This document shows positions 56,585-64,000 of a stretch of DNA of 64,000 nucleotides, one piece after another. The position numbers and the translations under genes are program-made. Position 1 is the first letter of the stretch. Each line of letters starts with the position of its first letter. Source of the stretch: Neobacillus mesonae. GTDB taxonomy: Bacteria; Bacillota; Bacilli; Bacillales; Cytobacillaceae. Below the pieces are notes generated by a model. It was not told the DNA's origin. It saw only the letters and a list, made by a program, of their open reading frames with translations, and did no database searches. Where the stretch lies: NCBI RefSeq assembly GCF_023715155.1, contig NZ_JAMBNQ010000001.1:186001-250000 (forward strand). The letters are read 5' to 3'.

Positions 56585-56812
56585 ATGGTTTCATTCATAA
56601 AGTTGATCATGCAGACCTTGAAGGTATTTATCATATTCACCGGGTGCACAGTGCTCTTTTATTATGGTATTATGTGGATATCTGAAGAATATCAAAACTA
56701 TCATCGCTATGATGAACCTGAAGGATCGGCATTGCGGGTTTCTAATCCGGTGAAAGAGGATAGCCCTGCCTGGCTGGATCGGCTAAAATTGTTTTATTTA
56801 AATGGGGAGTAA
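56585..56812 (+). CDS. yqzK: YqzK-like DUF4227 membrane protein
   Basis: A 75-residue protein with one N-terminal membrane helix ([20 protein letters not shown], about 12-31) and an acidic, Pro-containing tail ending in [27 protein letters not shown] surrounds the ATG. Its stop overlaps the xerD ribosome binding site, so the two are coupled. Conserved before xerD in Bacillus; function unknown. Confidence 0.85.
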   Translation: MVSFIKLIMQTLKVFIIFTGCTVLFYYGIMWISEEYQNYHRYDEPEGSALRVSNPVKEDSPAWLDRLKLFYLNGE

Positions 56813-56816
56813 GGCG

Positions 56817-57710
56817 ATGGAAGAACAAATACAACCGTTTTTGCATTTTTTAGCAGTGGAAAAAGGACTTGCGCAAAATACTATTAAGTCCTATGAACGT
56901 GATTTAAAAAGCTATATTCATTATTTAAAAGAAGTTGAATCAATTGAGGTTTTAAATTATATTCAGCGAACCCATATTGTTCATTTTCTAAAGTTTTTAA
57001 AAGACCAGGGGAAATCTCCGAAAACAGTGGCAAGGCATATTGCATCTGTAAGGTCATTTCATCAATTTTTATTAAGAGAAAAAGAAACAGAGCAGGATCC
57101 AACCGTTCATCTTGAGGCTCCTAAATTAGAAAGGACGCTGCCTAAAGTTTTAAGTTTACAGGAAGTGGAGACCCTTTTAGATGCTCCAAAACCTCATGAT
57201 CATTATGGGCTGCGGGATAAAGCCATGCTTGAACTTCTGTATGCAACAGGAATCCGTGTAAGTGAATTAATCGGAATGGATGTTGAGCACATAAATATAC
57301 CAATGGGTTTTATTCGTTGTTTTGGTAAGGGAAATAGGGAAAGAATCATACCAATTGGAAGGACAGCTGTGGGGGCTGTTCAGCAATATTTAGATGCAGG
57401 AAGGCCGTTATTTAATTCAAAAAATCAAAATGAACAGGCCTTGTTTTTGAATCATCAAGGTAAAAGATTAACAAGACAGGGCTTCTGGAAAATTTTAAAA
57501 AAATTAGCCCGTGAAGCAGGGATAAACAAAGAATTGACGCCTCATACGCTTAGACATTCATTTGCCACGCACTTATTGGAAAACGGTGCTGATTTGAAAG
57601 CTGTTCAGGAAATGCTGGGACATGCAGATATTTCGACCACACAAATTTATACAAATGTCACCAAAACAAAAATAACGGATGTATATCGAAAATTTCATCC
57701 GCGAGCATAA
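56817..57710 (+). CDS. xerD: Tyrosine recombinase XerD
   Basis: Resolves chromosome dimers at dif together with CodV/XerC. ATG at 56817 follows ATGGGGAGTAAGGCG and gives 297 residues. The N-terminal SAM-like domain ([20 protein letters not shown]) precedes the catalytic domain with Arg in [28 protein letters not shown] (His, Arg), [14 protein letters not shown] (His, nucleophile Tyr). In B. subtilis this is ripX. Confidence 0.97.
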   Translation: MEEQIQPFLHFLAVEKGLAQNTIKSYERDLKSYIHYLKEVESIEVLNYIQRTHIVHFLKFLKDQGKSPKTVARHIASVRSFHQFLLREKETEQDPTVHLEAPKLERTLPKVLSLQEVETLLDAPKPHDHYGLRDKAMLELLYATGIRVSELIGMDVEHINIPMGFIRCFGKGNRERIIPIGRTAVGAVQQYLDAGRPLFNSKNQNEQALFLNHQGKRLTRQGFWKILKKLAREAGINKELTPHTLRHSFATHLLENGADLKAVQEMLGHADISTTQIYTNVTKTKITDVYRKFHPRA

Positions 57711-57747
57711 TAGATTCATAGCTTTAAGAAAATTAAAAAGTTAAACA

Positions 57748-57787
57748 AACTGCCTAAATTAAAAAAATGTAAAGGCAGTTTTTTTTC
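57748..57787 (+). terminator. Rho-independent terminator of xerD
   Basis: AACTGCCT pairs with AGGCAGTT around an A-rich loop, followed by six T. Confidence 0.88.
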
Positions 57788-57959
57788 TTGTAATTTAACA
57801 TGTATTTAGTTAAATTAAAGATGTCAGACTTCTGACGAATGAAGCGAACTTTTTAGGCTAATCTTTCTTTATAGGGGAAACATATAATGGTATTGAAGAC
57901 TAATGAAGGTAAGCCTTTAATCAGCTAATGGTCAGCAGGACAAAAAGGAGGAAGAAAAG

Positions 57960-59144
57960 ATGTCTTTGCATACATACAAACGTATTTTTATTATTGTAAT
58001 GGATTCAGTAGGGATTGGAGAAGCACCGGATGCTAAAGAATTTGGCGATAAAGGTGCAGATACACTCGGCCATATTGCGGAGCAGATGAATGGTCTCCAT
58101 ATGCCAAATATGGGTAAACTGGGCTTAAGTAATATTAGAGAATTAAAAGGAATTGAAAAGGCAGAAAAACCGCTGGCTTTTTATACAAAAATGATGGAGG
58201 CTTCAAATGGAAAGGATACGATGACGGGTCACTGGGAAATTATGGGACTTAACATTAAAACTCCGTTTCAGGTTTTTCCTGATGGATTTCCAGAGGAATT
58301 GATTTCTGAATTAGAAAAACGTACCGGCAGGAAGGTAATTGGGAACAAACCAGCCAGTGGTACAGCCATCATTGAAGAACTCGGTGAAGAGCAAATGAGA
58401 ACTGGAGCAATAATCGTATACACCTCAGCCGATTCTGTATTGCAAATTGCCGCCCATGAAGAAATTATTCCGCTTGAAGAATTATATAATATTTGTAAAA
58501 TTGCCCGCGAGCTGACTCTTGATGAGAAATATATGGTAGGACGCGTAATAGCTCGTCCTTTTATCGGAGAACCAGGCAGCTTTACACGAACACCAAACCG
58601 TCATGATTACGCATTAAAACCATTTGACAGGACTGTTATGAGTGAGTTGAAGGATAACGGTTTTGATGTTATTGCCATCGGAAAAATTTCTGATATCTAT
58701 GACGGGGAAGGTGTGACAAAATCGCTAAGAACTGTTTCTAATATGGACGGGATGGATAAACTGGTTGAAACCCTTGATATGGACTTTACCGGAATCAGCT
58801 TTTTAAATTTGGTGGATTTTGATGCATTATACGGACATCGACGCGACCCTGAAGGATACGGAAAAGCGCTTGAAGAATATGATGCCCGCCTGCCTGAAGT
58901 ATTTGCAAAAATGAAGACGGGAGATTTATTGGTTATTACAGCTGATCATGGAAATGACCCAATTGCACCTGGAACAGACCATACAAGGGAGTATGTACCA
59001 TTACTCGTCTATTCAAAAGAGATGACGGAAGGCAAAGAACTTCCTCTTCGCAAAACATTTGCGGATGTTGGCGCAACAGTTGCGGAAAATTTTAAGGTAA
59101 AACTGCCGCAATACGGCCAAAGCTTTTTAGGTGAATTAAACTAA
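57960..59144 (+). CDS. deoB: Phosphopentomutase
   Basis: Alkaline-phosphatase-superfamily enzyme that interconverts (deoxy)ribose 1- and 5-phosphates in nucleoside catabolism. The 394 residues carry the metal ligand Asp in [12 protein letters not shown], the nucleophile Thr in [10 protein letters not shown], and [19 protein letters not shown] near the C-terminus. AAAGGAGGAAGAAAAG precedes the ATG. The downstream gene is pdp; a purine nucleoside phosphorylase gene, usual between them, is not present. Confidence 0.97.
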   Translation: MSLHTYKRIFIIVMDSVGIGEAPDAKEFGDKGADTLGHIAEQMNGLHMPNMGKLGLSNIRELKGIEKAEKPLAFYTKMMEASNGKDTMTGHWEIMGLNIKTPFQVFPDGFPEELISELEKRTGRKVIGNKPASGTAIIEELGEEQMRTGAIIVYTSADSVLQIAAHEEIIPLEELYNICKIARELTLDEKYMVGRVIARPFIGEPGSFTRTPNRHDYALKPFDRTVMSELKDNGFDVIAIGKISDIYDGEGVTKSLRTVSNMDGMDKLVETLDMDFTGISFLNLVDFDALYGHRRDPEGYGKALEEYDARLPEVFAKMKTGDLLVITADHGNDPIAPGTDHTREYVPLLVYSKEMTEGKELPLRKTFADVGATVAENFKVKLPQYGQSFLGELN

Positions 59145-59240
59145 TCATTAAACTTTAAAAGAAAAAAGTACTATTCAAAGGGAATAAAGTATTATACGTC
59201 TAAAATACGTCTAAATCGTTCGTAAAGTGGTGAAATGATA

Positions 59241-60545
59241 ATGAGAATGGTCGATTTAATTGAGAAAAAACGTGATGGTCATGAACTTACGGCAGAAGAA
59301 ATACATTTTATCATTCACGGTTATACGGAAGGTTCCATTCCTGACTATCAGGTTAGTGCTTTGATGATGGCTATCGTTTTTCGCGGTATGACAGAAAGGG
59401 AACGCGCAGATTTAACCAAGGCAATGGTGGAATCAGGAGATCAAATTGATTTATCACAAATTGAAGGTATAAAGGTAGATAAGCATTCGACAGGCGGTGT
59501 GGGGGATACAACTACACTTGTTCTTGGTCCCTTGGCAGCGGCTGCTGGAGTGCCAATTGCTAAAATGTCAGGGCGCGGCTTAGGACATACAGGTGGAACA
59601 ATTGACAAATTAGAATCTATTAAAGGTTTTCATGTGGAAATCGATAATGAGGAATTCATTGACTTGGTGAATAAAAATAAAATTGCTGTGATAGGGCAAA
59701 GCGGTAACTTAACACCGGCAGACAAAAAGCTTTATGCACTTCGTGATGTAACAGGTACAGTGGAAAGTATACCACTGATTGCAAGCTCCATTATGAGTAA
59801 AAAAATTGCAGCAGGCGCTGATGCCATTGTCCTGGATGTTAAAACCGGTGCAGGTGCATTTATGAAGACACTTGAGGATTCGCGCGAACTGGCTCAGGCA
59901 ATGGTACAGATTGGAAATAGTGTCGGCCGAAAAACGATGGCTGTCATTTCTGATATGAATCAGCCGCTCGGCTTTGCGATTGGAAATGCCCTTGAAGTAA
60001 AGGAAGCGATTGATACTTTAAAAGGAAGAGGGCCTCAGGATTTAACAGAATTATGCCTTACACTTGGAAGCCATATGGTATATTTGGCGGAAAAGGCGGA
60101 TTCTTTAGATGAAGCTCGAACAATGCTTGAAAATGCTATTAAGAATGGAACAGCGCTTGAAAAATTTAAAGAATTTCTAAGCTCTCAAGGTGGAGATGCA
60201 TCGATTGTTGATCATCCGGAAAAACTGCCGCAGGCAAATTATATCTTTGAACTTGAAGCAAAAGAAGACGGCTATATAGCTGAAATAACTGCTGACGAGG
60301 TAGGAACAGCCGCGATGCTGTTAGGAGCCGGAAGAGCAACAAAAGAATCCGTCATTGACCTTGCGGTCGGCCTTATCCTAAGAAAAAAAATTGGGGATAA
60401 AGTCAAAAAAGGAGAACCCCTTGTCACCATCTACAGCAATTTTGAAAATATAAATGAGGTTAAACAAATGCTGTACGAAAATATCAAAATTACTTCGGAA
60501 AAGGTAACTGCACCAACTCTCATCTATGAAGAAATAATGGAATAG
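59241..60545 (+). CDS. pdp: Pyrimidine-nucleoside phosphorylase
   Basis: Cleaves uridine and thymidine (and deoxyuridine) with phosphate, giving pentose 1-phosphate for DeoB. ATG at 59241 gives 434 residues, the B. subtilis Pdp length; an ATG at 59235 is two codons earlier in frame. The signature [32 protein letters not shown] and [17 protein letters not shown] are intact, and the C-terminal domain contains [20 protein letters not shown]. It is followed by a long terminator. Confidence 0.96.
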   Translation: MRMVDLIEKKRDGHELTAEEIHFIIHGYTEGSIPDYQVSALMMAIVFRGMTERERADLTKAMVESGDQIDLSQIEGIKVDKHSTGGVGDTTTLVLGPLAAAAGVPIAKMSGRGLGHTGGTIDKLESIKGFHVEIDNEEFIDLVNKNKIAVIGQSGNLTPADKKLYALRDVTGTVESIPLIASSIMSKKIAAGADAIVLDVKTGAGAFMKTLEDSRELAQAMVQIGNSVGRKTMAVISDMNQPLGFAIGNALEVKEAIDTLKGRGPQDLTELCLTLGSHMVYLAEKADSLDEARTMLENAIKNGTALEKFKEFLSSQGGDASIVDHPEKLPQANYIFELEAKEDGYIAEITADEVGTAAMLLGAGRATKESVIDLAVGLILRKKIGDKVKKGEPLVTIYSNFENINEVKQMLYENIKITSEKVTAPTLIYEEIME

Positions 60546-60598
60546 GGTGCTGGAAGCCATGTGAATTTTTCATATGGCATCCGGCATCCTATTTTTTT
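60541..60598 (+). terminator. Rho-independent terminator of pdp
   Basis: An extended imperfect stem from AATAGG to CCTATT (with GCCAT/ATGGC inside) around AATTTTT, followed by eight T. The pdp stop lies at its left edge. Confidence 0.85.
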
Positions 60599-60621
60599 TA
60601 TTTATTTCGGTGGAAATAATT

Positions 60622-60649
60622 GTATAAAGTAATTTATTTTGGAAAAAAT
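60622..60649 (+). promoter_or_regulatory. Sigma-F type promoter of dacF
   Basis: GTATA (60622-60626), 14 bases, then GGAAAAAAT (60641-60649) fits the sigma-F consensus (GYATA, N14-16, GGNNANANT). dacF is a known sigma-F gene in B. subtilis. Confidence 0.65.
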
Positions 60650-60680
60650 GGTGGCTATAAAGATTGGAGGGTTAATGTGA

Positions 60681-61853
60681 ATGAAACGATTGGTTTCTGT
60701 TACAGCAATATTAGTTATGCTTATGGGTTTACCGATTACTTCTGCCTTTGCTGCTGAAGAGAAGAAGAGTTCAGAAATTGTCACCGATGTCAGCTCAGCT
60801 ATTTTAATGGAAAGAGATACAGGGAAAATCCTCTATGAAAAAAATAGTAACGAAAAACTTCCGCCTGCTAGTATGACGAAAATTATGACAATGTTACTCA
60901 TCATGGAAGCCATTGATAAAGGAAAACTGTCTTGGGATGAAAAAATTCGAGCCAGTGAGTATGCAAGTTCAATGGGCGGTTCACAAATATTTCTTGAACC
61001 AGGAGAAGAAATGACAACAAAAGAAATGCTAAAAGGCATTGCTATTGCATCGGGAAATGATGCCTCTGTAGCAATGGCAGAAAGAATTGCTGGTTCAGAA
61101 GAAGCTTTTGTAGATATGATGAATAAGAAGGCAAAAGAATTGGGATTAAAGCATACCTTCTTTAAAAACCCAACAGGCTTACCAGAAAGCGGTCATTATA
61201 GTTCTGCGTATGATATGGCAATAATGGCAAAAGAACTATTAAAATATGAGGACATTACAAAGTTTACGGGATCGTATGAGGGATATTTACGAGAAAATAC
61301 AGACAAAAAGTTCTGGCTCGTCAATACTAATAAATTAGTGAAATTCTATCCTGGGGTAGATGGTCTAAAAACGGGTTTTACAGCGGAAGCAAAATACTGT
61401 TTAACTGCTACAGCCCAAAAGGATGGCATGCGTGTTATTGCGGTTGTTTTTGGTGCACCGACAGCTAAAGTGCGGAATGCTCAGGTAACAAAAATGCTTG
61501 ACTATGCCTATAGTCAATTCCAAACACACCCAATGTATGAACGTAACCAAGTGATTAGTCAAGCAAAAGTAAGTAAAGGACAAGAAAAAACAGTGCAGGC
61601 TGTTACGAGTGAATCACTTTCCTTACTGACAAAAAAAGGCGAAAAAACAAAAGATGTTAAGCAGAAAGTGAGCATTCAAAAACATTTAAAAGCTCCAATT
61701 CAAAAAGGGGATAAGATTGGTACCATTAAACTGATCAAAGATGGCAAGGTAGTATTGGAAAGCCCGCTTGTAGCCAAGAAAAGTGTTAAGGAAGCCAGCT
61801 GGTGGACGCTTTATAAACGTGCATTTGGAATGTTTACAAAGGCGGGGGAATAA
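60681..61853 (+). CDS. dacF: D-alanyl-D-alanine carboxypeptidase DacF
   Basis: Low-molecular-weight penicillin-binding protein that trims stem peptides during spore cortex formation. The 390 residues have a signal peptide (MKRLVSVTAILVMLMGL to SAFA, about 1-25), the catalytic SMTK in PPASMTKIMTM, the SGN motif in IASGNDASVAMAE, KTGFTAEAKY, and a C-terminal PBP5-like beta domain with an amphipathic tail (YKRAFGMFTKAGE). TTGGAGGGTTAATGTGA precedes the ATG. It is just upstream of the spoIIA operon, which can also be read through from dacF. Confidence 0.96.
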   Translation: MKRLVSVTAILVMLMGLPITSAFAAEEKKSSEIVTDVSSAILMERDTGKILYEKNSNEKLPPASMTKIMTMLLIMEAIDKGKLSWDEKIRASEYASSMGGSQIFLEPGEEMTTKEMLKGIAIASGNDASVAMAERIAGSEEAFVDMMNKKAKELGLKHTFFKNPTGLPESGHYSSAYDMAIMAKELLKYEDITKFTGSYEGYLRENTDKKFWLVNTNKLVKFYPGVDGLKTGFTAEAKYCLTATAQKDGMRVIAVVFGAPTAKVRNAQVTKMLDYAYSQFQTHPMYERNQVISQAKVSKGQEKTVQAVTSESLSLLTKKGEKTKDVKQKVSIQKHLKAPIQKGDKIGTIKLIKDGKVVLESPLVAKKSVKEASWWTLYKRAFGMFTKAGE

Positions 61854-61858
61854 GACAT

Positions 61859-61894
61859 AAAAGTGTCGAAAGCCGAGGTTTAGACACTTCTTTT
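61859..61894 (+). terminator. dacF terminator overlapping a Spo0A box
   Basis: AAGTGTC (61861-61867) pairs with GACACTT (61883-61889) and is followed by CTTTT. The left arm runs into TGTCGAA (61864-61870), a perfect core 0A box; the degenerate TAGCGAA lies 24 bases further on. So one stretch may act as RNA terminator and as DNA site for Spo0A at the spoIIA promoter. Confidence 0.65.
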
Positions 61895-61924
61895 AGCGAA
61901 AAACGACTAGTTTTGTATTTGAGG

Positions 61925-61951
61925 AAGGAAATTTAAACACAAAAGTAGAAT
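61925..61951 (+). promoter_or_regulatory. Sigma-H promoter of the spoIIA operon
   Basis: AGGAAAT (61926-61932), 12 bases, then GTAGAAT (61945-61951) is a full match to the sigma-H consensus. The 5' leader contains an AGCTAAAA/TTTTAGCT hairpin (61971-62009) before the ribosome binding site. Confidence 0.75.
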
Positions 61952-62035
61952 TGACTCACTAACCCAGAAAAGCTAAAAGCTCCTAAAGAAGGGCTGGGCA
62001 TTTTTAGCTGGACAAATGAAGGAGGACAATGGATA

Positions 62036-62386
62036 GTGAGTCTAACGATTGAGTTTGAAACCAAACATGATGTTTTATGTATTCGTTTAGGCGGGGAACT
62101 GGATCATCACACAGCAGATGAACTTCGAGAAAAAGTGACAGCTGTCATTGAAAGAGATGAAATTCGCCATATTGTCTTGAACTTAGAACAACTCACCTTT
62201 ATGGATAGTTCAGGTCTAGGCGTTATTTTAGGAAGATATAAGCAAATCAAGCAGGTTCACGGTGAAATGGTGGTTTGTGCCATTACCCCGGCAATTCAGC
62301 GTTTATTCGATATGTCTGGTCTCTTTAAAATTGTCAAAATGGAACCGACTGAAGAATTTGCGCTGCAAAAATTGGGGGTGGCCTAA
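62036..62386 (+). CDS. spoIIAA: Anti-sigma-F factor antagonist SpoIIAA
   Basis: STAS-domain protein that, when unphosphorylated, displaces sigma-F from SpoIIAB in the forespore. The 116 residues contain the phosphorylated serine in [12 protein letters not shown] at residue 58, the same number as in B. subtilis. GTG at 62036 follows GAAGGAGGACAATGGATA. First gene of spoIIAA-spoIIAB-sigF, one base before spoIIAB. Confidence 0.97.
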   Translation: MSLTIEFETKHDVLCIRLGGELDHHTADELREKVTAVIERDEIRHIVLNLEQLTFMDSSGLGVILGRYKQIKQVHGEMVVCAITPAIQRLFDMSGLFKIVKMEPTEEFALQKLGVA

Positions 62387-62387
62387 A

Positions 62388-62828
62388 ATGAAAAATGAAA
62401 TGAGCCTGCAGTTCAGTGCCCTGAGTCAAAATGAATCGTTTGCCCGTGTTACGGTTGCTGCATTTATAGCTCAATTAGATCCGACCATGGATGAGCTTAC
62501 AGAAATTAAAACGGTGGTTTCAGAAGCCGTCACGAATGCAATTATCCACGGATATGAGAACGATCCAGAAGGCATTGTTTATATCACTGTGACCATTGAG
62601 GACAATACAATTGATATGACGATTAAAGATGTTGGCGTAGGAATTGTTGATGTGGAAGAAGCTCGCCAGCCATTATTTACAACAAAGCCGGACCTGGAAC
62701 GCTCCGGTATGGGTTTTACCATCATGGAAAATTTCATGGATGAGGTTGAGGTTCTCACACAGCCAGGCAGCGGAACCGAAGTTAGACTACGAAAGCATTT
62801 ACAATCACACAAAATGCTTTGCAATTAA
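62388..62828 (+). CDS. spoIIAB: Anti-sigma-F factor SpoIIAB
   Basis: GHKL-fold kinase that holds sigma-F inactive and phosphorylates SpoIIAA. From ATG at 62388 it has 146 residues, the B. subtilis length; the frame is open into spoIIAA but the site TTGGGGGTGG supports this start. ATP-binding motifs are [11 protein letters not shown] (N box), [12 protein letters not shown] (G1) and [16 protein letters not shown] (G2). Translationally coupled to spoIIAA. Confidence 0.97.
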   Translation: MKNEMSLQFSALSQNESFARVTVAAFIAQLDPTMDELTEIKTVVSEAVTNAIIHGYENDPEGIVYITVTIEDNTIDMTIKDVGVGIVDVEEARQPLFTTKPDLERSGMGFTIMENFMDEVEVLTQPGSGTEVRLRKHLQSHKMLCN

Positions 62829-62840
62829 GGAGACTTGCCA

Positions 62841-63599
62841 ATGGATGTGGAGGTCAAGAACAACAAAAATCAGACGTATTTAAAGGATCATGAAGTCAAG
62901 GAGCTAATCAAGAGAAGTCAAGATGGAGATCAGGAAGCAAGAGATGTCATTGTAGAAAAAAACATGCGGCTTGTTTGGTCGGTCGTTCAACGGTTCCTTA
63001 ACCGGGGATATGACCCTGATGATCTTTTTCAAATTGGCTGTATTGGGTTATTAAAATCAGTTGATAAGTTCGACCTTTCCTATGATGTGAAGTTTTCCAC
63101 CTATGCAGTTCCAATGATCATCGGGGAAATCCAGCGATTTATCCGTGATGATGGAACTGTTAAGGTCAGCCGGTCACTGAAAGAAATGGGCAATAGAATT
63201 CGTAAAGCAAAAGATGAATTATCGAAAACACTTGGAAGAGTGCCTACTGTTAATGAAATATCTGAATATCTTGAGCTATCACCAGAGGATGTAATCCTTG
63301 CCCAGGAAGCCAGCCGTACACCTTCATCGATTCACGAGACGGTCTATGAAAATGATGGAGATCCCATTACATTACTTGATCAAATCGATGATGGCAATGA
63401 GGGAAAATGGTTTGATAAAATTGCCTTAAAAGAAGCAATCCGTGAACTGGATGAACGAGAGCGGTTAATCGTCTATTTAAGGTATTATAAGGATCAAACG
63501 CAATCGGAAGTTGCCGGGAGGCTGGGGATTTCTCAAGTACAAGTGTCAAGGCTGGAAAAAAAGATTTTACAGCAAATGAAGGACCGTATGGATGTTTAA
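62841..63599 (+). CDS. sigF: RNA polymerase sigma-F factor
   Basis: Forespore-specific sigma factor. ATG at 62841 lies eight bases after AAGGAG and gives 252 residues. Regions are complete: 2 (YDPDDLFQIGCIGLLKSVDK, STYAVPMIIGEIQRFIRDDG), 3 (RVPTVNEISEYLELSPEDV) and 4 (RERLIVYLRYYKDQTQSEVA, then GRLGISQVQVSRLEKK). Its last codons form the left arm of the operon's terminator. Confidence 0.97.
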   Translation: MDVEVKNNKNQTYLKDHEVKELIKRSQDGDQEARDVIVEKNMRLVWSVVQRFLNRGYDPDDLFQIGCIGLLKSVDKFDLSYDVKFSTYAVPMIIGEIQRFIRDDGTVKVSRSLKEMGNRIRKAKDELSKTLGRVPTVNEISEYLELSPEDVILAQEASRTPSSIHETVYENDGDPITLLDQIDDGNEGKWFDKIALKEAIRELDERERLIVYLRYYKDQTQSEVAGRLGISQVQVSRLEKKILQQMKDRMDV

Positions 63600-63616
63600 T
63601 TCCATACGGTCTTTTT
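63582..63616 (+). terminator. Terminator overlapping the sigF 3' end
   Basis: GACCGTATGG (63582-63591), inside the final sigF codons, pairs perfectly with CCATACGGTC (63602-63611), with the stop codon in the loop, then TTTTT. Confidence 0.92.
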
Positions 63617-63640
63617 GTATGCTGCAGCAGCTAAATTTTC

Positions 63641-63669
63641 TTATAAAAAACCATTTTTTACACATACTA
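63641..63669 (+). promoter_or_regulatory. Possible sigma-G promoter of spoVA
   Basis: CATACTA (63663-63669) fits the sigma-G -10 consensus CATNNTA; TTATA 17 bases upstream is a partial match to the -35. spoVA is a known sigma-G operon. Confidence 0.4.
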
Positions 63670-63705
63670 GTTTTAAGAGAATTTTGCTTGTGGGAAGTGA
63701 GAAAT

Positions 63706-64000
63706 TTGGAAAGAACCATCTACATCCGCATGCGGAATCGTGTTCAAACCCGCCCTAATAAAACGATTTATTTAAAAGATGCTGCCCAAATCATTGCCGA
63801 TGAAAGATTGCTTCCAAAACTGCAGCAAATGATCATACACCAGTTAACTGAAAAAGAAGGAAATATAGTAATAATTGATGTTATGAAGGTGATACAGATT
63901 ATTACCAGCCAATTTGCTGACCTGGAAGTTCAAACAATTGGCCCTGCTCAAACAATTATTGAGGTGGCAGCGAAAAAAAAGGGAGTTTCTATTCCTTTTT
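63706..64000 (+). CDS. spoVAA: Stage V sporulation protein AA, 3' truncated by window edge
   Basis: First gene of the spoVA operon for dipicolinic acid transport into the spore. TTG at 63706 follows GGAAGTGAGAAAT; the frame is open to the window end (98 codons). It begins MERTIYIRMRNRVQTRPNKT and has the soluble N-terminal domain pattern of SpoVAA (IYLKDAAQIIADERLLPKLQ, then IIDVMKVIQIITSQFADLEV). Position after sigF agrees with B. subtilis. Confidence 0.93.
   Translation, partial: MERTIYIRMRNRVQTRPNKTIYLKDAAQIIADERLLPKLQQMIIHQLTEKEGNIVIIDVMKVIQIITSQFADLEVQTIGPAQTIIEVAAKKKGVSIPF

Overview
The window is a stretch of low-GC, endospore-forming Firmicute chromosome, most likely a Bacillaceae member close to Neobacillus, Cytobacillus or Bacillus in the broad sense. 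Gene content and order follow the Bacillus subtilis folD to spoVA region: folD-xseAB-ispA-dxs-tlyA-argR-recN-spoIVB-spo0A, the bkd operon, artPQR, the yqj and yqk genes, nudF, spoIIM-fur-xerD, deoB-pdp-dacF, and spoIIAA-spoIIAB-sigF-spoVAA. TTG and GTG starts are frequent and ribosome binding sites are strong. Nearly every gene is identifiable by family; no prophage, rRNA, tRNA or CRISPR array is visible.

Layout. 1-12 kb: folate, nuclease, isoprenoid, arginine-repressor and DNA-repair genes, then the sporulation genes spoIVB and spo0A. 12-22 kb: the sigma-54 activator bkdR and the branched-chain keto acid operon bcd-buk-lpdV-bkdAA-bkdAB-bkdB; the usual first gene ptb is absent. 22-29 kb: a PadR/membrane-protein pair facing the methylmalonyl-CoA mutase genes mutA-mutB-meaB, then a bacilliredoxin. 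With mce and mmdA at 33.6-35.6 kb these form a propionyl-CoA to succinyl-CoA route that fits oxidation of Ile and Val by the bkd enzymes. 29-33 kb: the arginine-type ABC transporter artPQR, followed by an inserted 1.1-kb element. 33-49 kb: peptidase, two Y-family polymerases, zwf, RNase Z, old yellow enzyme, glycosyltransferase, and proC under a proline T-box. 49-55 kb: small Fe-S related genes, hydrolase, aldo/keto reductase, mciZ, nudF and endonuclease Q. 55-64 kb: spoIIM, fur, xerD, deoB, pdp, dacF, the spoIIA operon and the start of spoVAA.

The most unusual items are these. (1) A YqkB/HesB-like gene has an in-frame TGA at its conserved GCGC cysteine, followed at the right distance by a near-ideal bacterial SECIS hairpin with a bulged U, so it is a strong selenoprotein candidate. 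(2) A 1106-bp transposase-less element with imperfect 25-bp terminal inverted repeats and a perfect 9-bp target duplication is inserted in the loop of what was the artR terminator; it carries nine 51-bp hairpin-forming tandem repeats. (3) A modular intergenic repeat family occurs four times in the window. Three genes too short for routine ORF calling were found by reading: prli42, mciZ and a 46-aa protein next to yqkD.

All assignments come from reading the sequence and from knowledge of these families; no database search was run.
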